From: Bacteroidota bacterium
Lineage (GTDB): Bacteria; Bacteroidota; Bacteroidia; AKYH767-A; OLB10
Assembly (NCBI GenBank): GCA_019136655.1
Contig: JAGVTU010000023.1
Location: 1-64,000 of the forward strand
DNA length: 64,000 nucleotides
Direction: 5' to 3'
Shown here: positions 53,066 to 60,784 of the stretch, piece after piece
Layout of the letters: each line of letters begins with the position of its first letter
How positions within the stretch are numbered: position 1 is the stretch's first letter
Program-made: the position numbers and the translations under genes
Notes under the pieces: generated by a model
Seen by the model: the letters and a program-made list of their open reading frames with translations, nothing else
What the model was told of the DNA's origin: nothing
Database searches by the model: none

Positions 53066-54019
53066 ATGAGTAAGTTGAAAATTATTTATTCAGGCACACC
53101 AGAGTTTGCAGTTGAACCACTGAAAAAATTGGTTGACAACGGTTATGACATTGCCGCAGTTATTACCGCGCCTGACAAACCTGCAGGCAGAGGAATGCAT
53201 CTGCGTCACTCTGCTGTCAAAGAATTTGCATTAAAACACGGGCTTAATATTCTTCAGCCAACTAAACTCAAAGACTCCGGCTTTCTTGATTCAGTTAGAA
53301 AGTTGCATGCTGATTTGCATATAGTAGTTGCTTTCAGAATGATGCCGGAAGAATTGTGGAGTATGACGCCCATGGGCACTTTTAACCTTCATGCATCATT
53401 GTTGCCGCAGTACAGAGGTGCTGCACCCATTAACCGCGCCATCATGAACGGTGAAAAAGAAACAGGAGTAACAACGTTTTTTCTGCGACATGAAATTGAT
53501 ACAGGTGATATTATTCTATCGGAAAAAATACCAATTGGAGAGGATGAGACTGCAGGTGAGTTACACGATAAACTGATGATGACCGGAGCTGAACTTGTTC
53601 TGAAAACTGTAAGAATGATTGAAACGGGCAATGTTAAAACACATCCTCAGAATGCCGGTGCACCACTTAAAAATGCACCTAAAATATTCAAAGATGACTG
53701 CAGAATAAACTGGGAGAACTCAACTGAACAAATTTACAATCAGATCAGAGGTCTTTCACCCTATCCGGGAGCCTTTACAACCCTTATTTCGAAAGAAGGA
53801 AAAGAAACAGGATTGAAGATTTTTAAATCTGTCAAAACAGAGTCTGCTATAAAAACCAATTCTGGCGAAATTACTTCCGATCAAAAAAACTATGTAAGGA
53901 TTGGTTGCGCTAATGGAAGTCTTGAAATTACCGAAGTACAGTTAGAGGGCAAGCGCAAAATGAATATTCAGGAGTTTCTGCGCGGGTTCAGCTTTAAAGA
54001 TTATATTGTTAAAAAATAA
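53066..54019 (+). CDS. fmt: Methionyl-tRNA formyltransferase
   Basis: A 317-residue cytoplasmic enzyme that formylates Met-tRNA for translation initiation, using 10-formyltetrahydrofolate. The formyltransferase domain carries IIYSGTPEFAVEPL, the NLHASLLPQYRGAAPINRAI active-site segment with the SLLPxYRG signature, and TGVTTFFL..EIDTGDI. The C-terminal domain (about 200-317) is the tRNA-binding barrel with GLSPYPGAFT. The length is standard. It is one gene in a mixed run, with the sirtuin 54 nt downstream. Confidence 0.95.
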   Translation: MSKLKIIYSGTPEFAVEPLKKLVDNGYDIAAVITAPDKPAGRGMHLRHSAVKEFALKHGLNILQPTKLKDSGFLDSVRKLHADLHIVVAFRMMPEELWSMTPMGTFNLHASLLPQYRGAAPINRAIMNGEKETGVTTFFLRHEIDTGDIILSEKIPIGEDETAGELHDKLMMTGAELVLKTVRMIETGNVKTHPQNAGAPLKNAPKIFKDDCRINWENSTEQIYNQIRGLSPYPGAFTTLISKEGKETGLKIFKSVKTESAIKTNSGEITSDQKNYVRIGCANGSLEITEVQLEGKRKMNIQEFLRGFSFKDYIVKK

Positions 54020-54073
54020 TCAAACCTTTAACAACAGCCAAAGCAAACCCTTCTGACCTTTGCTGAAACAGAG

Positions 54074-54766
54074 ATGAAACACGTAGTAGTTTTTACAGGA
54101 GCAGGCATCAGTGCTGAAAGTGGCATCCGCACTTTCCGTGACAGTAATGGATTGTGGGAAGAATACCGCATTGAAGATGTTGCAACACCTGAGGCATGGC
54201 AAAAAAATCCCGTTTTGGTTACCAACTTTTATAATGAACGAAGAAAACAAGTGATGCAGGCAAAACCTAATGATGCACATAAGGCGCTTGCTGAACTTGA
54301 AAAACATTTTAAAGCAACTGTCATCACCCAAAATGTTGACGACCTGCATGAGAGAGGTGGTTCGTCAGAAGTAATACACCTGCATGGCGAAATAATGAAA
54401 CTAAGAAGTGTTCAGGACCCATCGTTAATTTATTCACTGAAGGATTGGGAAGTTGCTGCTGACGCACAGAATGAGAGCGGACACATTTTGAGGCCGCATA
54501 TTGTTTGGTTCGGTGAGATGGTTCCTAAAATGGATGAAGCCGTTTTTATGACTATGAAAGCGGATATATTCATCATTATCGGCTCATCACTTGAAGTATA
54601 TCCTGCTGCAGGTTTGGTGCAATATGCCCCTGAGCAGTCAGAAAAATATCTGATTGATCCTCATGCCAAAGAAATTCAAGGTGTAGAAAATCTAAAAATA
54701 ATTAAGAAAACTGCCGTTCAGGCAGTACCCGAATTGGTAAAAAAATTAATTGAATCTCATGTTTAG
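54074..54766 (+). CDS. cobB: Sirtuin-family NAD-dependent protein deacylase lacking zinc cysteines
   Basis: A 230-residue Sir2 enzyme that removes acyl groups from lysines, making O-acyl-ADP-ribose and nicotinamide. Motifs: GAGISAESGIRTFR (9-22), ITQNVDDLH (84-92), catalytic His104 (HLHG) and PHIVWFGEMVP. Tyr53 and Arg56 (FYNERRKQ) match the YxxR pair of SIRT5-like enzymes that prefer acidic acyl groups such as succinyl. The small zinc-binding module is shortened and has no Cys, unlike E. coli CobB. The family is certain; acyl preference is inference. A near -7 box (GACCTTTG) precedes it. It overlaps the next gene by 17 bp. Confidence 0.9.
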   Translation: MKHVVVFTGAGISAESGIRTFRDSNGLWEEYRIEDVATPEAWQKNPVLVTNFYNERRKQVMQAKPNDAHKALAELEKHFKATVITQNVDDLHERGGSSEVIHLHGEIMKLRSVQDPSLIYSLKDWEVAADAQNESGHILRPHIVWFGEMVPKMDEAVFMTMKADIFIIIGSSLEVYPAAGLVQYAPEQSEKYLIDPHAKEIQGVENLKIIKKTAVQAVPELVKKLIESHV

Positions 54767-55364
54767 TGCAGAATTTTTGCAAACCGACTTATACAACTGG
54801 GTTGTATTGCCTTTATTCATTTTTATTGGCAGGATGAGTGATGTGACTCTGGCTACATTGCGCAATATTTTTATTGCACGTGGTATCCGAAAAATTGTTC
54901 CGGTGATAGGATTTTTTGAAGTTCTAATTTGGTTACTGGCGGTAAGTTCTATCATTAAGAATCTGAATAACTTCATGTGTTATATTGCCTTTGCCGGAGG
55001 ATATTCAACAGGAATATTACTGGGAGTAAGCATAGAGAAACGGTTAGCCTTGGGCACACAACTCATCAGAATAATAACCAATAAGCAAAGTCAGAAACTA
55101 ATTGAAGCTCTAAGGGCTTCAAATCTTGGTGTGACAGAACTGGATGCAGTTGGCTCACAGGGACCGGTTAAAATATTACTGGTAGTTGCCAAGCGTAAAG
55201 ATATAGGCAAGGTGCTTGGTTTGGTGAATGAATTGCATGGAAGTTCCTTCTTTACCATAGAAGACATACTAACTGCTGAACAAGGTATTTTCCCTATGAA
55301 AACCGGAGAATCGAGGTTGCAGTATTTCAGGAGAATATTTCCCGCTTTTAAGGCAGGCAGGTAA
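54750..55364 (+). CDS. DUF2179/UPF0316-type membrane protein
   Basis: A 204-residue protein with about three membrane helices in residues 15-95 (WVVLPLFIFIGRMSDVTLAT, IVPVIGFFEVLIWLLAVSSI, YIAFAGGYSTGILLGVSIEK) and a cytoplasmic DUF2179 domain (about 110-200) with VVAKRKDIGKVLGLVNELHG. This layout matches the UPF0316/DUF5698 proteins, which are uncharacterised. Its ATG lies 17 bp inside the sirtuin gene, so it is probably translationally coupled. Function unknown. Confidence 0.85.
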   Translation: MNLMFSAEFLQTDLYNWVVLPLFIFIGRMSDVTLATLRNIFIARGIRKIVPVIGFFEVLIWLLAVSSIIKNLNNFMCYIAFAGGYSTGILLGVSIEKRLALGTQLIRIITNKQSQKLIEALRASNLGVTELDAVGSQGPVKILLVVAKRKDIGKVLGLVNELHGSSFFTIEDILTAEQGIFPMKTGESRLQYFRRIFPAFKAGR

Positions 55365-55425
55365 CATTCAGAATTCCTGATGAATTAACTTCTTTCATTG
55401 AAATCATATTTTCTAAAACTTATTT

Positions 55426-55456
55426 TTTGCTTTTCTGTTTGTAGGTTGTACCTTTG
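55426..55456 (+). promoter_or_regulatory. Consensus Bacteroidota promoter of the oxidase-subunit-III-like gene
   Basis: TTTG (55426-55429), a 19-nt spacer, then TACCTTTG (55449-55456): a full TTTG-N19-TAnnTTTG match. Transcription should start near 55463, giving a leader of about 16 nt. Confidence 0.7.
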
Positions 55457-55478
55457 AAGAGTCGGATTAGTGTAGGCT

Positions 55479-56102
55479 ATGTCAACGGATAAAACCAGGT
55501 CGAAGGAAAGAACCATCAGCATTTCACGGATAGAAAATATTCATCCGTATAAAACCATTTTATTTTTTGGGATCCTTGTGAGTACCTTAATAATGCTCAC
55601 GCTGACATTTCTTTTTCTGACAACTCTTTCTGAGAATAACACCAAACCTCCTTTGCTCCCTAAAGTGTTTACACTTAGTACCATCATGTTGCTGTTCAGC
55701 AGTTATTCCATTTCAAAAACATTAGCAGCTTTCAAAAAAGATTCGTTTGATCTCCTGCTTCAGTCAACTATCACAACTGCAGTTATTTCATCTTTATTCA
55801 TTCTGACACAGATTGTTGGGTTACATTCGCTTTATAAGACAGGCTATTTTCAAAGTATGCCTTTTAATTCATTGTATTTTACCAGTCTTACAGCTTTTCA
55901 TCTTGCACACATCATTATAGTTACCTCTTATCTTATTTACCTTACCTATAAAGCTTATCACCGTTCACATGATATGGTTGATTCGTTGTTGTTTTTTAGT
56001 GACAGTAACATTTTTCAGAAGCTGAACAGCGCAACCATACTTTGCCATTACAATAATTTCAGTTGGTTAGCATTATTTTTGCTTTTCCTTTTTTCATTTT
56101 AA
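55479..56102 (+). CDS. Orphan cytochrome c oxidase subunit III-like protein (five helices)
   Basis: A 207-residue membrane protein with a basic N-terminus and five hydrophobic segments (about 24-50, 64-86, 92-118, 128-157 and 187-207). It resembles heme-copper oxidase subunit III: HPYKTILFFGI at the start, PKVFTLSTIMLLFSSYSISK for the second helix, TQIVGLHSLYKTG, FHLAHIIIV and a final NNFSWLALFL segment. Classical subunit III has seven helices (about 260 residues); the five-helix form is known in bacteria. No subunit I or II is nearby. It has a consensus promoter and is followed without a gap by a YCF48-like lipoprotein gene. Confidence 0.75.
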   Translation: MSTDKTRSKERTISISRIENIHPYKTILFFGILVSTLIMLTLTFLFLTTLSENNTKPPLLPKVFTLSTIMLLFSSYSISKTLAAFKKDSFDLLLQSTITTAVISSLFILTQIVGLHSLYKTGYFQSMPFNSLYFTSLTAFHLAHIIIVTSYLIYLTYKAYHRSHDMVDSLLFFSDSNIFQKLNSATILCHYNNFSWLALFLLFLFSF

Positions 56103-57065
56103 ATGAACCGCTTCACGGTTTTATTTTTCATTGCTCTGTTGTGTTTTTCCTGCAAGAAAGAAAAATTGGATTTACCTTATGAAGTCATTAAAACAGATGC
56201 TTCTGTTGACATTAATAATCTCTATTGTATATCTTCTGACACCATTTATGCCTGTGGCGGTAAACAAGGAAAAGGAATTGTTCTGAAATCTGCTGACGGT
56301 GGCCGGACATGGAATACATTAAGCAATTCATTCAACTATGATCTTTACAGTATCATCATATTTCCCGATGGTTCCGGATTTGCGGGAGCTGATTCATCTT
56401 ATGTATATTCAACAACTGATGGTGGCCTGACCTGGTCACTTTATTTTGACTGGACTGGAATACCATTTCAATATCATTGCCCTCTTCGAAATGTTTACTT
56501 CGCAAATGCCGATACCGGTTTTTTTGCGGGTGGTCATTTTTTTGACAGAGGAATCATTTACTGCACTACCGATGGCGGAGTTCACTGGAATACTCAGGGA
56601 TTTGAGCATGAATTGCGTGCAATTTGCAAAACCGGAGAAGGAATAGTTTCAGCAGGGTATGGTGCATTGCTTACAGCATTTTCATCCACCACTTTCAGTA
56701 TTGTTGATGGTGAAAATGCTTTCTATACAGGATTGACAAGTGTAAATTCAGATAAAGTTTTTGCCTGCTCTTACAACGGAGGGATTTATGAAATGGACGG
56801 AAGAGCAACACTTATACAAATTCATCACAAGCCGAATAATGTTATTTCCTCCCGTGAACACTTTTTGTGTATAGATGCACAAAATGAAAATATCATTGCC
56901 TGTGGCTTATCCGGAATTGTATCTCTGAGTACCAATGCCGGTGAATCTTTTGATACGGGTTATTCACTCAATCAAAATCGAATAAATGCAGTGAAACTGT
57001 TGAATGATTCAATAGCACTGGCTGCAGGTGATGCAGGCCGGTTTTTCAGAATAAGAATAAAATAA
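56103..57065 (+). CDS. YCF48/BNR-repeat lipoprotein
   Basis: A 320-residue protein with a lipobox-like LLCFSC (Cys17), so probably lipid-anchored. It has Asp-box repeats of the photosystem II stability factor YCF48/sortilin type: SADGGRTW, STTDGGLTW, TTDGGVHW and STNAGESF, predicting a beta-propeller. Such domains in non-phototrophs are often scaffolds; YCF48 itself assists assembly of photosystem II. Its start immediately follows the stop of the subunit III-like gene, so the two are co-translated, which hints at a shared role in a membrane complex (inference). Confidence 0.8.
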   Translation: MNRFTVLFFIALLCFSCKKEKLDLPYEVIKTDASVDINNLYCISSDTIYACGGKQGKGIVLKSADGGRTWNTLSNSFNYDLYSIIIFPDGSGFAGADSSYVYSTTDGGLTWSLYFDWTGIPFQYHCPLRNVYFANADTGFFAGGHFFDRGIIYCTTDGGVHWNTQGFEHELRAICKTGEGIVSAGYGALLTAFSSTTFSIVDGENAFYTGLTSVNSDKVFACSYNGGIYEMDGRATLIQIHHKPNNVISSREHFLCIDAQNENIIACGLSGIVSLSTNAGESFDTGYSLNQNRINAVKLLNDSIALAAGDAGRFFRIRIK

Positions 57066-57096
57066 AATTTACAGGAAACAGATTTCTTTTGTATTT

Positions 57097-58173
57097 CTAT
57101 TCTTCTGCAATCTGCTTTTCAAAACTTAATTTTCCTGCTGTTACCTGATAAGCCAAAAGTTTTCCTTCAGGTGAATAAGTAGTTTCAATATTCACTTTTT
57201 GAAAGGTTACTCGCTTAACTATTCTTCCAAAAAGTGCCAGCACTTTCACTCTTTTTGTGTTTTCAGGCAAATCAATCTCCTGATTCATGGCTAAAGTATT
57301 TAGTCTTTTTACAGCCATTTCTCTCAATATCTCAGATACCTTTTCAGTCTTTTCAGGCTCAACAACTGCCATTGCATTTTCTAAGTTGCCATTAAAAGGT
57401 AAAATGGAAAGTTCTGATTTAGGAACATCAATTTCCGCTTTCAGCACAGCAAGTTCCTGAACATTTTCTAATTTTTCAATACTATGCGTTTCAACAGATA
57501 CAGGTGCCTGCATCTTGTTTCTTACTACTTTCTCTCTCTCTTCTTTAGAATTTGTAACTGCCGATGCCAGATTTTTTTCTGCACTTTTCATGTCCTCATG
57601 AATATTGACCGGCTGTGTATCTGTATTCGTAGTATTAACAGGAATTTCTTTTGTTACATTAACAGGAATTTCTGCAATTTGTGTATCAGGTTGATGATTT
57701 AAATACACAAAAACAACTGCAGTGATACATGCGGCTGCTGAAGCATACCACCATGCGCTGAGTGTTCTCACTTTGCCGGTTTCATGTTTTAACAGATTCT
57801 TATGAGCATACACTACTTTATCTTCTGAAGAGAATTTTGTTTGTGCAAACAAGTCATGTTCTTTTTTGTAAGCCGGGTTCTCCTGAATAAAATCCAGGTA
57901 TGATTGCTTCTGCTCTTCATTCAATGTGCTCTCCAGGTAACCTACTGCAAACTCTTCAAAATTTTCTGCACCAACAATATTTTTTTTCAGGCTCTTTTTA
58001 TTTTCAAATTGCACATCCTGATCGGGCAGTGTAATATTTGAAAAACTGTCGAACTCCAATTTCAGATCACTATTTTCTTCCAAAAACAACAACAGTTCTG
58101 CTGTTTGTTCCGGTGCAAGTTTACCGTCAAAATAATCAATAAACCAAATTTCGTAATTCTCTCTGTTTATCAT
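57097..58173 (-). CDS. Probable anti-sigma factor, single-pass membrane protein
   Basis: A 358-residue protein directly downstream of an ECF sigma factor gene (2-nt gap). The N-terminus is acidic (MINRENYEIWFIDYFDGKL, TAELLLFLEEN), resembling the sigma-binding part of Bacteroidota anti-sigma proteins, with no zinc-finger HCC motif seen. A transmembrane helix lies at about 141-161 (WWYASAAACITAVVFVYL), followed by a periplasmic part with Asn/Thr/Glu-rich linker and a more ordered C-terminus. The topology fits transmembrane control of the sigma factor. The signal it senses is unknown. Confidence 0.75.
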   Translation of the reverse strand: MINRENYEIWFIDYFDGKLAPEQTAELLLFLEENSDLKLEFDSFSNITLPDQDVQFENKKSLKKNIVGAENFEEFAVGYLESTLNEEQKQSYLDFIQENPAYKKEHDLFAQTKFSSEDKVVYAHKNLLKHETGKVRTLSAWWYASAAACITAVVFVYLNHQPDTQIAEIPVNVTKEIPVNTTNTDTQPVNIHEDMKSAEKNLASAVTNSKEEREKVVRNKMQAPVSVETHSIEKLENVQELAVLKAEIDVPKSELSILPFNGNLENAMAVVEPEKTEKVSEILREMAVKRLNTLAMNQEIDLPENTKRVKVLALFGRIVKRVTFQKVNIETTYSPEGKLLAYQVTAGKLSFEKQIAEE

Positions 58174-58175
58174 TT

Positions 58176-58658
58176 CTAAAGTACATTACTCATACTTCCA
58201 ATATATTCTTTTAGTGCCACACGACCGCGATAAATATACACTTTTACCTGTGACTCGCTAAGGCCTGTAATATCACCTATTTCTTTATAATCATACCCCT
58301 CATAATCTCTGAGCAGGATAACCGATTTCTGCACTGCAGAAAGTTTATCAAGTGCCTTGTGCAATATCTGTTTCAAGTCACTGTACTGCCTGTTGTGAGA
58401 TGGCTCATCGTGAAACTCTGTGAGAGTTTCCTGTCGCCCCGATTTACGTAAACTGTCAATCATGGTATGATGTGCTGTGGTGAATAAATAAGATTTTGCT
58501 TTTTCGTAAGTCACATTCTCATGATTCCGCCAGCATTTCTCAAACGTATCCTGAACAACATCTCTGGCATCGTCCTCATCCTTCATATTATGAAGAATAA
58601 AACGGTAAATACCATCTGCATACATATCAACACAAGTATTGTATTCCTTCGCTGTCAC
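58176..58658 (-). CDS. ECF-type RNA polymerase sigma factor
   Basis: A 160-residue sigma-70-family factor, the usual ECF size. Region 2 (about 5-75) contains DEDDARDVVQDTFEKCWRN, the core-binding and -10 recognition segment; region 4 (about 100-150) contains LSAVQKSVILLRDYEGYDYK and a helix-turn-helix with GLSESQVKVYIYRGRVALKE. It is paired with the probable anti-sigma gene downstream. In Porphyromonas gingivalis an ECF factor (SigP) controls T9SS genes; whether this one does is unknown. A Kelch/T9SS gene is divergent at 58854. Confidence 0.92.
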   Translation of the reverse strand: MTAKEYNTCVDMYADGIYRFILHNMKDEDDARDVVQDTFEKCWRNHENVTYEKAKSYLFTTAHHTMIDSLRKSGRQETLTEFHDEPSHNRQYSDLKQILHKALDKLSAVQKSVILLRDYEGYDYKEIGDITGLSESQVKVYIYRGRVALKEYIGSMSNVL

Positions 58659-58853
58659 AATTTTAGTTTAGTGTGTTTATTATTGGGACGGGCAAGTATT
58701 GGTAAAGTTACAGCTTATTACAAAAATTTTTATAATTTTTTATTTTCCGTCAATAATTAACATTTATAAGGTGGAATATCCCATTTTAATTCAAAAGATA
58801 TACTGATATTTGATGCACAAAATCAATCCGTTCTAAATCATTCACTCTTAATC

Positions 58854-60032
58854 ATGAAAAATATACTTTTTATTTCCTTATTACTCTTCAGTACGCAGTG
58901 TTATAGCGACATGTGGATACCAAAAGCCAATTTCGGAGGGCCTAACCGTGCCGATGCAGCAGGATGTGCAATCAATGGCAAGGGGTATTTGGGCACAGGA
59001 TACACCACAGGTTATTCTAAAGACTGGTGGGAATATGATACTTTAACCAATGCCTGGACACAAAAAGCAGATTTTATCGGCAACAGTACAGTAGAATCAA
59101 CCTGTATTGATATTATGGGAAAAGCCTACCTACTCCCTTTCAGTAATGGAAATAACTTTTATATGTATGACCCTTTAACTAATACATGGACAATGAAAGC
59201 AACTTTTCCAGGGTTGCAAAGACAGGGAGCCATTGGTTTTACCATTGACAATAAAGGATACTTTGGCTTAGGTGGAGTTAATTCCCCTACTCCACATAAA
59301 AATGATTTGTGGGAATACGACCCGTCAACCGACTCATGGAATCAGAAAGCAGATCTTCCTGCAGCAGCCAGAATGTTTGCTGCTGCATTTTCTATCGGCT
59401 CAAAAGGATATATTGGAACAGGTTCTTCGAGCAGCGGGACTTTAGATGATTTTTGGGAGTACGATGCCATTAGTGACACATGGACACAAAAAAGCAGTTT
59501 CCCTGGTGGCGTTCGTTACGAAGGGACAGCCTTCAGCATAGGAGGATTTGGATATATGGGAGGTGGATATGGCCCATTGCCCAAAAATGACTTTTGGCGT
59601 TATGACCTACAAACTGACATCTGGACGCCTATAGCATTATTACCTCACAATGGTGTGGTAGAAACTGTATGTTTTTCTATTGGCAACTATGCCTACCTCG
59701 GAACGGGATGGGATGGCATTAATTTTATGAATAACTTCTGGCAATATTCTACAGACAGTATTGTGGTATCAACACATGATATCAGCAAAAACAATTCAGA
59801 TATTATGGTGTATCCGAATCCGGCAAATAATTATCTTATCATCAAGTGCAATGATTTTTCAAAGTCATTGAAAGTTACACTCACCGATAACCATGGCAAA
59901 GTGGTTTTTAAAAACGATAATTACTTACCGTATGATAAAATCAATTTAATGTCATTCCCTGCAGGTTGTTATTTTGCAACTATTGAAAATAATTCTTTTA
60001 AGACTGTTTCAACCGTTGCAGTGATTAAATAA
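58854..60032 (+). CDS. Kelch-repeat secreted protein with T9SS sorting domain
   Basis: A 392-residue protein with a signal peptide (1-18), about six Kelch-type repeats forming a beta-propeller (GYLGTGYTTGYSKDWWEYD, GYFGLGGVNSPTPHKNDLWE, GYIGTGSSSSGTLDDFWEYD and similar, each with W.YD..T..W), and a C-terminal type A sorting domain (about 315-392, VYPNPANNYLIIKC). It should be exported by the T9SS and held at the surface. The ligand is unknown. It is divergent from the sigma/anti-sigma pair, and a near -7 box (GATATTTG, 58805-58812) lies in between. Confidence 0.88.
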   Translation: MKNILFISLLLFSTQCYSDMWIPKANFGGPNRADAAGCAINGKGYLGTGYTTGYSKDWWEYDTLTNAWTQKADFIGNSTVESTCIDIMGKAYLLPFSNGNNFYMYDPLTNTWTMKATFPGLQRQGAIGFTIDNKGYFGLGGVNSPTPHKNDLWEYDPSTDSWNQKADLPAAARMFAAAFSIGSKGYIGTGSSSSGTLDDFWEYDAISDTWTQKSSFPGGVRYEGTAFSIGGFGYMGGGYGPLPKNDFWRYDLQTDIWTPIALLPHNGVVETVCFSIGNYAYLGTGWDGINFMNNFWQYSTDSIVVSTHDISKNNSDIMVYPNPANNYLIIKCNDFSKSLKVTLTDNHGKVVFKNDNYLPYDKINLMSFPAGCYFATIENNSFKTVSTVAVIK

Positions 60033-60054
60033 ATTGACAAACTAATTTTAAAAT

Positions 60055-60687
60055 ATGATTAAAAACAGAATATTTATCTTCACGCTTTTTGTATTTAGTT
60101 TTATATCAATACAAGTATTTCCGCAAATGAACGGAATTTACCGTCTGACAGGAGTACCGGAAATGGCTTCCGGATTTAATTTTAAACCGGATAGCACATT
60201 TGAATTCTTTTATATTTATGGTGCTGTTGACCGTTTTGCGAATGGTACTTACGCTGTGAAGAATGACACCTTGCTGCTTTATAGTGATAAAAAACCGGGA
60301 GATGATTTTGAAATTATTGAACAAAGCATCAAGGGAAAAACCTATAAAGTAATTGTGCGTGATGAAAATGCTTTTCTGACACAAAAGGTTATTGCAATAA
60401 CATACTTCGGGGAGTTAAAGAAAATTTACGAAGCCAATGAAGAAGGTGTAATTGATATCAACACAAAAAACTGTGAGAAAATATTTCTGCAACACGAACT
60501 CTTTCCTGATGAAGCCACATTGATAAAAGACGAATTGAATGCGAATACTTTTTTCGAGGTGAAACTAAAACCCACTCTTCAGGAAGTAAGTTTCACTGGT
60601 GCATTACTAAAAATTAATGACAATAGTATCACCTGTAACATGCCTGAACTCTTCCCGCCAAATGCTCGTTTTGTAAGAGAAAATTGA
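60055..60687 (+). CDS. Secreted protein of unknown function
   Basis: A 210-residue protein with a signal peptide (ending QVFP before QMNG). The mature part has alternating beta-like strands (GFNFKPDSTFEFFYIYGAVD, FANGTYAVKNDTLLLYSDKK) similar in style to small lipocalin-like proteins that measure a response against a baseline, but no family could be assigned. It lies 22 nt after the Kelch gene on the same strand, so a shared transcript is likely. No T9SS sorting domain or lipobox is seen. Confidence 0.72.
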   Translation: MIKNRIFIFTLFVFSFISIQVFPQMNGIYRLTGVPEMASGFNFKPDSTFEFFYIYGAVDRFANGTYAVKNDTLLLYSDKKPGDDFEIIEQSIKGKTYKVIVRDENAFLTQKVIAITYFGELKKIYEANEEGVIDINTKNCEKIFLQHELFPDEATLIKDELNANTFFEVKLKPTLQEVSFTGALLKINDNSITCNMPELFPPNARFVREN

Positions 60688-60784
60688 ATCACTATACTGA
60701 CTTAGTTGGATTTTAACATTATTTTAAGAGAAGGCATTGATTTTTTAACAACTTTGCAGTCCTTAAAAAACAAAAATTATTACC

